Source of the DNA: Streptomyces sp. CNQ-509
GTDB taxonomy: Bacteria; Actinomycetota; Actinomycetes; Streptomycetales; Streptomycetaceae
Direction of reading: 5' to 3'
NCBI RefSeq assembly: GCF_001011035.1
Contig: NZ_CP011492.1
Span: 5,687,001 to 5,751,000 of the forward strand
Length of the DNA stretch: 64,000 bases
The translations under genes were made by a program, and so were the position numbers. Of this stretch, positions 7,816-17,132 are shown piece by piece; positions within the stretch are counted from its first letter, which is position 1, and every line of letters begins with the position of its first letter. A model generated the notes under the pieces. It did no database searches. It was not told where the DNA came from and saw only the letters and a program-made list of their open reading frames with translations.

Positions 7816-10800
7816 CTACATACGCGCGGATGAGACGTACGACGCCTTCACCGCCTCCCAGCGCTCCTCCTGCCGCGCCGTCAGCCGGCCGCGCAGTTCC
7901 GCGAGTTTCAGCAGGTTCGCCTCCGCGTCCTGGGCGAGCATCTGGGCCTCGCCCCGGTAGTGGTCGTCGATCAGCGCCTCCACCTCGTCGTCGTTCATCA
8001 CCGGCATGATCCGCTCGGCGAGCTTGTTGGTGTTCCGGTACGAACCCTGCAGCTTGAACGGCGGTTCCGTGCGTGAGGCGTCGGTCTGCGCCGCGGAGGC
8101 GATGTACGCCGCGTTGACCGTGAGCACGGTCTGCCGCACGTGCAGCAGCCTGCGCAGCACGCCGAGGACCTGGTCCAGTTCGGCCGTGGCGTACGGGTGG
8201 GCGAGGCGGTCGGCGCGGGCGTCGGCGTCGCCGTGGGCGAGGCGGACCAGCAGGTCGATGTCGGTGCGCTCCCGGGACGTCAGAGGAGCCAGCACGGGGT
8301 TGGAGGTGAGTGCGTTCTCGATGTGGCTGAGGGCGAACAGCCGCTCCTTGCCGGACAGGACGTCGCCGAGGTTCCAGACGTCGGCGCGGTTGGCGAGCAT
8401 GTCCGGTACCTGGAAGCGGGCGCCGGACTCCGTGAACGGATTGCCCGCCATGCACACCGCGAAGCGCTTCCCGCGCAGGTCGTAGACGCGTGAGGCGCCG
8501 TCCCACACGCCCTCCATGCGGCGCTGCGCGTCGCAGAGCGAGACGAACCGCTGCAGCAGTTCCGGCGACGTGTGCTGGATGTCGTCGAGGTGGAGCAGGG
8601 TGTTGTTGCCCAAGGCGAGGGCGAAGTTGATCTTCTCGACCTCCCGGCGGGCGGCGGCGTCCGGGGCCGCGGCCGGGTCGAGGGAGGTGGTGCCGGTGCC
8701 AAGCGCCGGGCCGTCGACCTTGACGAAGACCAGGCCGAGCCGCGCGGCGACGTACTCCATCAGCGACGTCTTGCCGTACCCCGGCGGGGAGAGCAGGAGC
8801 AGCAGCCCCTGGCTGTCGGTGCGGCGGGCGCCGGACTCGCCGCCGGCGGCGCCGAGTTGCCGGGAGAGGTTGTCGCCGATGAGCGGCAGGTACACCTCGT
8901 CCAGGAGGCGGTTGCGGACGAACGCCGGCATGACCCGCGGGCGGTACGCGTCCAGGCGCAGCCGCTCGCGTTCCGCGCCGACGAGGGCGGTGCGCCGGCT
9001 GAGGTACGCCCGGTAGGCCGGCACCCGTACGTCGCGGAACTCGGCGGTGCGGGTGAGGAACTCGTCCAGGCGCACCGCGAGCCGCCCGCCGTCGATGCGG
9101 CGGTGCGCGCCCAGCAGCCCGTCGACGGCCGTCTCGGTGGCGGCGTCGGAGTCATGCCGGGCGAGGGCGTCGCCGGTGGCCTCCACGGCCACGGCCTCCG
9201 CGAGGCACCAGGCGTCGGCGCCCGTGCCGGCCGCGTACGCGCCGAGCCAGGCGGCGGCGAGCTGGTGGCGGGCGGCGGGGTCGTCGGCGAGGGCACCGAG
9301 GTCGTGCTCGTACTCCTTGGCGGCGCCCGCGCCGAGCGCGTCCCGGAAACCGGTGCGCAGACCGCGGGCGGCGGGGCTGGTGACGAACGCGGGCGGGTCC
9401 GCGGCGGCCAGCTCCTCGAAGAGGTAGGCGCCGACGCCGGCCGGGGCCGGCGCGCCCGGGCAGGGGAGTCCCGCCGCGGCGAGGAACTCCGCCGCGCGGG
9501 CGGCCAGTTCCGCCGCCGGCTCCACCGCGACGCCGTCGAGGCCGAACGTCGCCCGCGCGCGGGCCAGCGACCGGGCCCGCGTCGACCAGCCGGCCCGCTC
9601 CTCCGCCCCGGTCCCGTACGCCCAGAACAGCTGCGCCGCGGCCCGGACCTCCGGCGTGAACCGCAGCAGGCCGCACTCCTCCCGCAGCCGCAGAAGCGCG
9701 CCGAGGATCGCGGCGGCGTCCTGGTCGTGGACACCGCGGTCGTACCCCTCGTCGTACGCCTCCTCCGCCGCCCGGCGCGCCAGCTCCGGCAGGCCGCCGC
9801 CCGCGGCCGCCGCCGCCAGCTCCGCCGCCGGCGTGCCGGCGAGCAGCCGTGCCGCCAGGTACTCGCCCCGGTAGACCGCCGGCGACTCGGAGACCAGCGG
9901 CTCGTCCCAGAAGGCACGGGTCTCCGCGAAGCCGGGGTCCGCCACCGGCGCCCGGTAGTCCGTGCCGGTGATCACGAACACCGGCTGCCCGTCCTGCGGC
10001 ACGAGCGTCAGCTCCGCCGGACGGGTGTCGACGGCGAACCGGTGCCGCCCCAGGCGCAGCGTCCCCTGCCCGTCGTAGAGGTCGGTGCGGTCGCGCAGGG
10101 CCCGGGCCGCCTCCTGGCGGGCGGCCTTGAGCCGCCCCTCCAGCTCCTCGGCGTGCACCGTGCCGCCGAGCGTGCGCAGCTCCGCGGCGGTGGTACGGAC
10201 CTTGGCCACCAACGGGTCGGAGGCGAAGAAGGTGTGGACGTCGTCCGCCGACGGCAGGGCCGCCGCCCGGCGGGAGACGGTGCCGAGGATCCGCCCGGCG
10301 GACCGCGCCAGCCGGTCGGCGTGCCGGGCACGCTCGTCGAGCTGCGCCTGCTTGCGGGCGGAGAACGACTCGTAGACCTCCTCGCGCTTCGCGGCGATCT
10401 GCTCGGCGAAGTCCTCCGCGGAGCCGAACTTCGCCTCCAGGTTCTCCAGCCGCAGCATGAGCCGGCCCAGCTGGTCGTCGCAGTCCTCCGGCGTGCCGGC
10501 CGCGGCCAGCCCTCCGGTCACCGCCTGGCCCAGCAGCGCGAACTCGGCGGCGAACTCGGCCCTGCCCTCGCGCTCGTGCAGTTCGCGGCGGCGGCCGTCC
10601 AGCAGGGCGCGGGCCCGGTTGGCGGCGCCGAGCACCTCGCCGATACGGGCGAGGATCGAGGTCCGTACGGTCGCGTCCGCCAGGTCGAGCGTGCCGACGA
10701 CCTCGGTGACCGCCTGCAGCGCGCCGGCCTGCTCGTCGATGCGCTCGGCGACCGGTGCCGCCGCCGCTGCCGTCCCGACCGCGGCGGCCTCGGCGGCCAG

Positions 10801-12756
10801 CTCGTCGACGGCCCGGCGGGCGGCGTCGAAGGCGGTCTCCTCGCCGAGGAACGCCACCGCGCGGCGGCCGAAGGCCGCGAGCGACTCGGCGAGCTGCGCG
10901 TCGAGTTCGCCGATGCGGGCCAGGTCGGCGTAGCGCTGCTCGCGCAGTGTCTCCAGGCGGCCCTGGGAGCGGCGGAGCCCGGCGAGCCGGCGCACCCAGC
11001 CGTCGGCGGTGTCCGGGGAGGTGCCCCGGGCCCGGCGCACCTGGCCGGTGATCCGTTCGGCGGCCTCGGCGACCGCCGCGGCGGCCTGGGCACGCAGCTC
11101 CTCGACGCGCCCGAACTCGTCGATGACCTGCGCGGCGGTGGTACGGACGGCCGCCAGCGGCTCGGCGAGGTCCCCGCAGGCCGCCTCGCCCAGCCAGTGG
11201 TGGCGGTCGGCGACGCGGACGGCGGCGGCGACGATGGCCTCGAAGACGGCGCCGTTCGGCTCCATCCCGTCGGCCAGCCGGGCCACCGACAGGCAGTCGG
11301 AGACTCCCCGTACGAGTTCGGCGTTGCCGATCCGGGCGAGGGGCCCGGTGCCGGCGGGCCGGGCGGCGGCGTAGGCGTCCGAGACGTACGGCGTACGCCA
11401 GACCTGCACGGGGTGCACGCGGGTCGGCTCGCTGCCGGCCGCCGTCCTGAAGACGATCAGCGTGCCGTCGTCGAGGAGCGACCAGCCGCGCGTCTGCCAG
11501 AGGGTGGCGACCTCCTTGCGGATGACGTTGTACGGCAGCAGCAGGGTGCGGCCCTCGGCGCGGGCGTGGAAGACGTAGAGGACGTCCTCGCCGTTCGGGG
11601 AGCGGACGAGGCCCTCGTATGCGAGGTCCTTCGTCTCGGTGTCGAAGGTCCGCGCGGCGCTGCCCGCGGGGACGTCGGCGAGGTAGTAGCCGCCGGGGAA
11701 GACGACGCCCTGCTCGTCGGGCAGCCGGCGGCATCCCCGGCCGAGGCCGTCGAGCCGGACGACTTCCGCGGTGCGGGTGTTGTAGACGAGGTGGCGGCGC
11801 GTCTTCTCCTTGTACGGGAGGATCCGCAGCAGGACGAGCGGGCCCACGACGGCGTACTCGATCTCGGCGTCCGCGAGCGACTGCAGCGGTTCGTCCACGG
11901 GCTCGCTGTGGACCCCGGCGCCGGTGCCGGTGCTGTCCTCGGCCTTGAGGGTGAGGGTGCCGCCGACGCACGCGACGAAGACCAGGCCGCGGACGGAGAC
12001 GTGCGGGTGGCGGCCCTGCACGTGGTCCGCGCGGGTGGTGGCCGTCCACTCGACGTCGTCGGCGGGCCGGACGGCGTGGTCGCGCTCGCCGCGGTCGTCG
12101 ACGTAGGCGACGGAGCCGTCGGGGGCGACGCGCCAGCGCAGCACGCGGATGTCGGTGGGCGCGTTCCCGGTCCGGAAGACGGCGAGGAGGTGGGAGCGGG
12201 CCAGGCGCAGCTGGAGGAGCCGCGTCTCGCGGTAGTAGCGGTACAGCTCGGCGAAGTCCCGGCGGAAGGCGGGGTCGTCGAGCAGACCGGGTACGGAGTC
12301 CTGGGGCGCGGTGCGGAACCGTATCGCCGCGCCGTCCCCACTGCCCCCGTCCGCGTCGCCGTCCCCGCTTCCTCCGCCTTCCGCGCCCTTCCCGCCGTCC
12401 TCGTCGGACCCGGTGGATCCGGCGAACTCCAGGTGCTGCAACGAGAACACGTCGCCGACGCCGGTCCCGGGGCCGCGGCCGGCGGGGGCATTGGAGCCGA
12501 ACAGCAGCATGCCGCCGATCTGCACGATGTCGCGGGGCACGCAGTCGTGGTCGGTCCGGATGTGCCCGGTGCCCGCGAGCCGCGCCCCGGAGCCGCCGAA
12601 CTCCGCCACGCGGCGGGCGTTGAGCGCCTCCGTCCGGCGGGCCAGCTCCTCGGCGGCCGTGCGCAGCCGGTCTCGCAGCACCTCGTACGTGCCCGCCGTC
12701 AGGGCGTCCGGGCTGCCGTGTACCTCCGGCGCGGGGGTCTCCACCTCGTCCTCCAC
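7816..12756 (-). CDS. Giant coiled-coil AAA ATPase (DUF3686 / 'DNA repair ATPase' family)
   Basis: 1646 residues. GTG 12756 is 49 bp after the flotillin stop; the ribosome site is weak (GAGAACGAG). The N-terminal third (about 1-520) resembles the DUF3686 module and includes a beta-rich segment (IRVLRWRVAPDGSVAYVDDR). Residues about 520-920 are Ala/Glu/Arg-rich and predict long coiled coils. A C-terminal P-loop ATPase follows: Walker A SPPGYGKTSLMEY near 1327, Walker B NTLLHLDDIQHTS near 1389, then CMAGNPFTESGARF, which looks like the AAA sensor-1 region. Databases often call this family 'DNA repair ATPase', but I know of no firm biochemical basis. Its fixed partners here are a flotillin and a YqiJ-like protein, so I infer a membrane-domain-linked AAA machine. 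It is the last gene of the three-gene operon. Confidence 0.8.
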   Translation of the reverse strand: MEDEVETPAPEVHGSPDALTAGTYEVLRDRLRTAAEELARRTEALNARRVAEFGGSGARLAGTGHIRTDHDCVPRDIVQIGGMLLFGSNAPAGRGPGTGVGDVFSLQHLEFAGSTGSDEDGGKGAEGGGSGDGDADGGSGDGAAIRFRTAPQDSVPGLLDDPAFRRDFAELYRYYRETRLLQLRLARSHLLAVFRTGNAPTDIRVLRWRVAPDGSVAYVDDRGERDHAVRPADDVEWTATTRADHVQGRHPHVSVRGLVFVACVGGTLTLKAEDSTGTGAGVHSEPVDEPLQSLADAEIEYAVVGPLVLLRILPYKEKTRRHLVYNTRTAEVVRLDGLGRGCRRLPDEQGVVFPGGYYLADVPAGSAARTFDTETKDLAYEGLVRSPNGEDVLYVFHARAEGRTLLLPYNVIRKEVATLWQTRGWSLLDDGTLIVFRTAAGSEPTRVHPVQVWRTPYVSDAYAAARPAGTGPLARIGNAELVRGVSDCLSVARLADGMEPNGAVFEAIVAAAVRVADRHHWLGEAACGDLAEPLAAVRTTAAQVIDEFGRVEELRAQAAAAVAEAAERITGQVRRARGTSPDTADGWVRRLAGLRRSQGRLETLREQRYADLARIGELDAQLAESLAAFGRRAVAFLGEETAFDAARRAVDELAAEAAAVGTAAAAAPVAERIDEQAGALQAVTEVVGTLDLADATVRTSILARIGEVLGAANRARALLDGRRRELHEREGRAEFAAEFALLGQAVTGGLAAAGTPEDCDDQLGRLMLRLENLEAKFGSAEDFAEQIAAKREEVYESFSARKQAQLDERARHADRLARSAGRILGTVSRRAAALPSADDVHTFFASDPLVAKVRTTAAELRTLGGTVHAEELEGRLKAARQEAARALRDRTDLYDGQGTLRLGRHRFAVDTRPAELTLVPQDGQPVFVITGTDYRAPVADPGFAETRAFWDEPLVSESPAVYRGEYLAARLLAGTPAAELAAAAAGGGLPELARRAAEEAYDEGYDRGVHDQDAAAILGALLRLREECGLLRFTPEVRAAAQLFWAYGTGAEERAGWSTRARSLARARATFGLDGVAVEPAAELAARAAEFLAAAGLPCPGAPAPAGVGAYLFEELAAADPPAFVTSPAARGLRTGFRDALGAGAAKEYEHDLGALADDPAARHQLAAAWLGAYAAGTGADAWCLAEAVAVEATGDALARHDSDAATETAVDGLLGAHRRIDGGRLAVRLDEFLTRTAEFRDVRVPAYRAYLSRRTALVGAERERLRLDAYRPRVMPAFVRNRLLDEVYLPLIGDNLSRQLGAAGGESGARRTDSQGLLLLLSPPGYGKTSLMEYVAARLGLVFVKVDGPALGTGTTSLDPAAAPDAAARREVEKINFALALGNNTLLHLDDIQHTSPELLQRFVSLCDAQRRMEGVWDGASRVYDLRGKRFAVCMAGNPFTESGARFQVPDMLANRADVWNLGDVLSGKERLFALSHIENALTSNPVLAPLTSRERTDIDLLVRLAHGDADARADRLAHPYATAELDQVLGVLRRLLHVRQTVLTVNAAYIASAAQTDASRTEPPFKLQGSYRNTNKLAERIMPVMNDDEVEALIDDHYRGEAQMLAQDAEANLLKLAELRGRLTARQEERWEAVKASYVSSARM

Positions 12757-12804
12757 CTCGTTCTCGTCGTCCGTTCCCGTCGTCCCACTCCCCGTCGCCC
12801 GGAG

Positions 12805-14844
12805 CTACTCCTTGGCCAGGGACGGCGCGCCGTTGACCGCCGCCCGGCCGGCCAGTGCCGCCACCGGGAGATCCGCCGCTCCGCTCGCCCGGGCCGCCTC
12901 CAGCAGCCCCGTCAGGGCCGCGGTGTGCGGACCGTCCGCCGCGATGAGGCGGGTGAGCAGGCCGGCGAGGCTCAGGTCCCGCAGGCCCGTCGCGCCGAGT
13001 CCGGCCGTCATCGCCGTCAGGTCGGACGTGAACGTGCTGTCGGGCCGCAGCCACGGACCCGCCATCGCCTGCACCGACTCGGAGCTGCCGACGAAGCCGT
13101 CGACGCTCTTGCCCATCGACACGGCGTTGACCAATTTGTCGAAGAAGACGCTGTCGCCGCCGACGATGCTGATGTCCGCGTTCTCCAGCCCGGTGGCGAG
13201 CACCGTCGCCTGCGCCTCGGCGATCTGGCGGCCCACGTCGACCTGCGCCAGCCGGATGTCCTTCTCCGCCTCCAGCCGCAGCCGGTACTCCTCGTGCTCC
13301 CTGCTGGCGGCGTCCAGCGCGGCCATCGCCGCGGCCTTCTCGTTGATGCCCGCGGCCTCCGCCCGGAACTTCTCCCGCATCCCCTCGGCGCCGGCGAGGG
13401 CCTTGTCCCGCTCCACGTCGGCCTCCGCCCTGCCGACCTTGGCGATGGCCTCCGCGCTGCGCTCCTGCACCTGGGCGGCGGCGAGCCCGGCGGCTGCCGC
13501 GTCGGCCTGCTTGCCCTCGGCCAGCCGGATGGCCGCCGCCGCGTCCAGCTCCGCGGCCTTGCGCCGGGCCTCCGCCATCGTGAGCTCCTCCGCGGCCCGG
13601 TGGTCCGCCGCCTGCTCGGCGGCCTCGGCGGCCTTGATGTCCTTGACCAGCCGCTCCTGCGCCTCCGCCTCCGCGGCGATGATCAGCGCCTGGCGCTCGC
13701 GCTCGGCCTCCTCGACCGTACGCAGCTTCTTGATCTCCTCCTCCTGCTGCGCCACGGTCTTCTCGACCGCGATCCGCTCGCGTACGACGTCGGCGATGTC
13801 CCGCTTCTCGCCCTCGACCTCCTTGTCCTTGGCGATCCGGGACAGTTCGGTCGCCCGCTCCCGGGCGATGACCTCCAGCAGCCGGTCCTTCTCGATCTTC
13901 TCGTTCTCGATGGCGACGACGCGCTCCCGGTTGAGCTGCGCGACCGCGATCTCGCGCTCGCGGTTCTCGTTCTGGATGCCGAGCTGCTCCTCGGTCCTGA
14001 TGTGCGCGGTGTGCGCCTTGAGCCGCTCCTCGGCCTGGACCTTGGAGGTCTCGGCCTCCTCCCGCGCCCGTACGATCCCGACCTCGCGCTGCTGCTTCGC
14101 CTCGGCGTCGGCCTGGCGGCGCTCCAGTTCGAGGACCGCCTCGCGGGCCTCGACGTTCTTGCGGGTGATCTCCTTCTCCTCGTCGCGCCGCAGCTCGTTG
14201 GTGCGCACGTTCTCCACCGCGGTCAGCTCGGTGATCTTCCGGATGCCCTGGGCGTCGAGGATGTTCTCCGCGTCGAGCTGGGCCATCGGGGTCTGCTCGA
14301 GGTAGTCGATGGCGGCGTCCTCGAGGCTGTAGCCGTTCAGGTCGGTGCCGATGACGCGGATGATCCGGTCGCGGAACTCGTCGCGCTTGGTGTAGAGGTC
14401 GGCGAAGTCGAGCTGCTTGCCGACGGTCTTGAGGGCCTCCGAGAACTTGGCGTTGAACAGCTGCTGCAACGTGTCCTGGTCGCTGGCCCGCTCGGTGCCG
14501 ATCGCCTGCGCCACCTTGATGACGTCCTCGACGGTCTTGTTGACCCGGACGAAGAACGAGATGCGGATGTCGGCGCGGATGTTGTCCTGGCAGATCAGCC
14601 CTTCCTTGCCGGTCCGTTCGATCTCCATGGTCTTCACGGAGATGTCCATCAGCTCGGCCTTGTGCAGCACCGGCAGCACCACGGTGCCGGTGAAGGTCAC
14701 GTCGACCTTGCGCATCTTGGAGACGATGAGCGCGTGGCCCTGGCGCACCTTGCGGAACAGCCTGCTCACGGCGAACAGCAGCGCGAGGGCGATGAGCAGG
14801 ACCACGGCTACGAGCACGCCGAGCCCCGTGGTGATGGCAGTCAT
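12805..14844 (-). CDS. Flotillin-like SPFH protein (YqiK/FloT type)
   Basis: 679 residues from ATG 14844. One N-terminal transmembrane helix (about residues 7-28, VLVAVVLLIALALLFAV) is followed by the SPFH/band-7 domain (GHALIVSKMRKVDVTFTG, then MEIERTGKEGLICQDNIRAD). A long Ala/Glu-rich coiled-coil region (about 230-560) has the repeated EA pattern of flotillins, and a Gly/Ala-rich tail ends the protein. Flotillins scaffold lipid microdomains and oligomerise through the coiled coil. In E. coli the similar yqiK lies next to yqiJ, the same pairing as here. The gene starts 35 bp after the YqiJ-like stop and is followed by the AAA ATPase, so one transcript is likely. The family call is firm; the process served is unknown. 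Confidence 0.92.
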   Translation of the reverse strand: MTAITTGLGVLVAVVLLIALALLFAVSRLFRKVRQGHALIVSKMRKVDVTFTGTVVLPVLHKAELMDISVKTMEIERTGKEGLICQDNIRADIRISFFVRVNKTVEDVIKVAQAIGTERASDQDTLQQLFNAKFSEALKTVGKQLDFADLYTKRDEFRDRIIRVIGTDLNGYSLEDAAIDYLEQTPMAQLDAENILDAQGIRKITELTAVENVRTNELRRDEEKEITRKNVEAREAVLELERRQADAEAKQQREVGIVRAREEAETSKVQAEERLKAHTAHIRTEEQLGIQNENREREIAVAQLNRERVVAIENEKIEKDRLLEVIARERATELSRIAKDKEVEGEKRDIADVVRERIAVEKTVAQQEEEIKKLRTVEEAERERQALIIAAEAEAQERLVKDIKAAEAAEQAADHRAAEELTMAEARRKAAELDAAAAIRLAEGKQADAAAAGLAAAQVQERSAEAIAKVGRAEADVERDKALAGAEGMREKFRAEAAGINEKAAAMAALDAASREHEEYRLRLEAEKDIRLAQVDVGRQIAEAQATVLATGLENADISIVGGDSVFFDKLVNAVSMGKSVDGFVGSSESVQAMAGPWLRPDSTFTSDLTAMTAGLGATGLRDLSLAGLLTRLIAADGPHTAALTGLLEAARASGAADLPVAALAGRAAVNGAPSLAKE

Positions 14845-14878
14845 GGGTACTTCCTTCTCTGCGGTACGGACGTGCGTG

Positions 14879-15535
14879 TCAGCCGAAGGAGCCGGAGGCG
14901 CCGGGGACGCCGTCGGCGGGTGCGACGCGGAAGAACTCGCCTTCGGCGTCGTATGCGAAGATCAGCGCGCGGCTGCCGGCGGCGAGGCCGTTGCCGGCGT
15001 CCGCCCTGACCTGGACGGTCGCGCTGGAGCCGTCGGCCGCGGTCACCTCCGCCTGGCCGTACGCGGGCGTGACGCCCGAGGTGCGCACGACGCAGGTGCG
15101 GCCGACGAAGTCGCGGCGGCCGACCGGCCTGCCGGTGCCGCCGAGGCGGCGCAGCGGGCGGGCCAGCAGCCAGGTGGCGTACCAGCCGGCGGCCAGGGCC
15201 AGCACCAGGCCGGCCGTCCTGGCCGGCCAGTCGAGCCACACGGGCGGCCCGGCGGCGCCGACGGCCACTCCGGCGGCCAGGGCGGTGAACCAGGCCACCG
15301 CGACGACCAGCGACAGCACCACCGTCACCGGCACGCCGCCGAGTCCGAGGGCGGCCGGCAGGACGGTGAACCCGCCCGCGCCGCGGCCGGCTGCCGCCAT
15401 GTCGCCGTCCGCGCCGACGGCGTCGCCGACGAGGCCGGTCACCGCGGCGAACAGCCAGTAGGCGATCACGACGAGCAGCGCGAAGCTGAAGACGACGGCC
15501 GGAAAGCCCAGCGCCGCATCCACGAAAGCACCCAT
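14879..15535 (-). CDS. YqiJ/NfeD-like membrane protein with C-terminal OB fold
   Basis: 218 residues from ATG 15535 (GTG 15538 is equally possible; GGAGGGGGG lies upstream). Three or four hydrophobic helices occupy about residues 8-30, 55-95 and 105-125 (for example VVFSFALLVVIAYWLFAAV). A soluble C-terminal domain of about 80 residues follows (GRTCVVRTSGVTPAYGQAEV, then RALIFAYDAEGEFFRV), which has the beta-rich look of the OB fold in NfeD/YqiJ proteins. Such proteins act as flotillin partners; here the flotillin gene follows by 35 bp. It is the first gene of the operon, so the promoter should lie in 15539-15973. Family and partner are well supported; biochemical activity is not known. Confidence 0.85.
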   Translation of the reverse strand: MGAFVDAALGFPAVVFSFALLVVIAYWLFAAVTGLVGDAVGADGDMAAAGRGAGGFTVLPAALGLGGVPVTVVLSLVVAVAWFTALAAGVAVGAAGPPVWLDWPARTAGLVLALAAGWYATWLLARPLRRLGGTGRPVGRRDFVGRTCVVRTSGVTPAYGQAEVTAADGSSATVQVRADAGNGLAAGSRALIFAYDAEGEFFRVAPADGVPGASGSFG

Positions 15536-15538
15536 CAC

Positions 15539-15973
15539 CGCCCCCCTCCACCACGCCGAACGGAGGCCCCCCGCCGTCGGCGCCGACGGAACTCACCTTG
15601 TCAGCAGGCGCGTTCGAAAACATTTCCTGGTTCCGGCAGGGTTTGTGCACCGTGACTGCACGGATACGGTGAGGCACGGCCGTTCCGGGCATCCCGGCCG
15701 GGGAGCGCTCCGCGGCGGCCCCGGCGTCCGGGTGACGGAGCCGGGTCGCCCTTCTCGTATGGACCACCGCCGAGTGCGGGGACACCGGTCCCGCCACCGA
15801 CCGAGCGTGTGTCCGAGCAACGCGAACGGGGGGCCCGCCCTGCCGCGAAATCCACCTCGAAGCGCACTTCCGGGACGGGAGCCGACCACGCGGTCGACGG
15901 GCCCGGGGAGGCCGCCCGTCCACCTCCACCCGCTCACGAGCGGCGACCTCCCGCGCCTCCGACAACCCCCGCA
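15539..15973. other. Intergenic region upstream of the flotillin operon
   Basis: No supported gene. It must contain the promoter of the YqiJ-flotillin-ATPase operon. On the minus strand a GGAAC motif followed by an AT-richer patch (AAATGTTTTCGAA) lies at about 15607-15630 and could be part of an ECF-type promoter, but the -10 part is not convincing. The left end of the IS256 remnant abuts at 15974. Confidence 0.3.
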
Positions 15974-16526
15974 TCAAGCCGAGACGAGCGGCCGGTTCTG
16001 CCACTCGGCCATGCCGTCCATCACGCTGTCGGTGATCGTGGTGATGGTCGGCTTCGACACGCCCGCGCCGTAGACCTCGGCCAGGTGGCGGAGATCTCGC
16101 CGTGCGTGAGGCCCTTGGCGGACAGCGACAGCACCCTCTCGTCCACCCCGGTCGGCCGCCTCTGCCGCTTCTTCACGATCTGCGGCTCCAGGCTGCCCTC
16201 GACGTCCCGCGGGACGCTGATCTCGACCGGGCCGACGTCGGCGGTCACCGTCTTCGAGCGGCGGCCGTTGCGGGAGTTGCCGCCGTCCCGGCCGGCCGCC
16301 TCGTGCTTCCCGTAGCCCAGGTGGTCGGTCATCTCGCCATCGAGAGCGGACCCGACGACCCGCTTGGTCAGCTGCGGCAGCAGCCCGCCCTCGCCGGTCA
16401 GATGCAGCCCTCGGCCCGGACCCGGTCGACCAGCATCCCGACCAGCCGATCGTCCACGACCGGCACCCCAGCAGCCCCCGGCTCCGGCGGCTTCACGTTC
16501 TCAACCTCAGGTACAGCATCCGACAT
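15974..16526 (-). pseudogene. IS256-family (mutator-type) transposase, truncated and frameshifted
   Basis: The minus-strand reading starts at ATG 16526 (MSDAVPEVENVKPPEP), frameshifts near 'AEGCI' where the family reads GLHLTGEGGLL, then continues MTDHLGYGKHEAAGRDGGNS and VGPVEISVPRDVEGSLEPQ. After LTHGEIS a second single-base shift separates it from HLAEVYGAGVSKPTITTITD and VMDGMAEWQNRPLVSA, where a stop follows. Intact IS256 transposases are about 410 residues with a DDE catalytic core after this region; here only the N-terminal ~185 codons remain, so the copy is dead. It sits between the flotillin operon and the biosynthetic cluster and marks past transposition at the left border. Confidence 0.85.
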
Positions 16527-17132
16527 TCGGTGTCACTCCGTGATCCAGTCCACCGTCTGTCGTACACGCCCGCGATCGAGGCGACGGGAGTGCTGGGCCG
16601 CGATAAGGCTGGCGCGGGCTTCGGCGATACGAGAGGCGTCACGCTCCTGCGCCCGTGCGGCCCCGCCTGTCACACGAGGTGCCGCCTGCCATGCCCGGTC
16701 ACGCAGGTCCGCCGCCTCCTGCCCGGCCCGTCCCATGCCCCCGGCCGCGGCGGCGACCGCCTCGCCCGTCGCCGCCCCGCCGCGGAACGGACTGCCTCGG
16801 CAGGACCCCGGCCGCCGCCGGCGGCTCGGGCTCCCCGCAGCCGCTCCCGGGCCCTCGCTCCTCCCGCGGCTCCCGCTCGGCCGGCGCGAGCTGCTGGGCG
16901 GAGACGAACGCCGCTGGCTCCCACGCCGTGTTCTCCGCACGCCGCCGCCCCTCCTCCCGTGTCGCGGCCGGCGGGGCACTGCTCGTGCTCCCCGGCCGCG
17001 AAGGCGCTCTCGAATGGTAATGCGCACGTACCCTAGCCACGGTCTTGACACGGAGTTAGGATCCCCTGGTCGACTCGCGATTCCGCGACTCCGCTCGTTC
17101 ACCTGAATCCCGCTCCGGTCCGGAGGCATTGG
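16527..17132. promoter_or_regulatory. Gene-free leader of the biosynthetic cluster with a candidate -10 box
   Basis: About 600 bp without a supported gene. A TAGGAT hexamer at 17057-17062 is a fair vegetative -10 box placing a start near 17069, some 64 nt before the first cluster gene; no matching -35 stands at 17 bp. A TTGACA at 17045-17050 lies too close to pair with it. A minus-strand frame ending 8 nt before the IS256 start codon (…RQTVDWITE) may be a scrap of the gene the element hit, but its codon bias is poor. Confidence 0.3.

Noticed and set aside
8572..15009. 2145-codon open frame on the plus strand
   Set aside because: Antisense shadow of the flotillin-ATPase operon caused by high GC; composition is Val/Gly/Arg/Leu-rich without any domain, while the minus strand has clear families.
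17045..17062. TTGACA and TAGGAT as a promoter pair
   Set aside because: Only 6 bp separate them; a vegetative promoter needs about 17. TAGGAT is kept alone as a weak -10 candidate.
16533..17129. 198-codon minus-strand frame before the cluster
   Set aside because: Arg/Gly/Ser-rich without domains and poor codon bias; only its last residues (RQTVDWITE) look protein-like, possibly a scrap.
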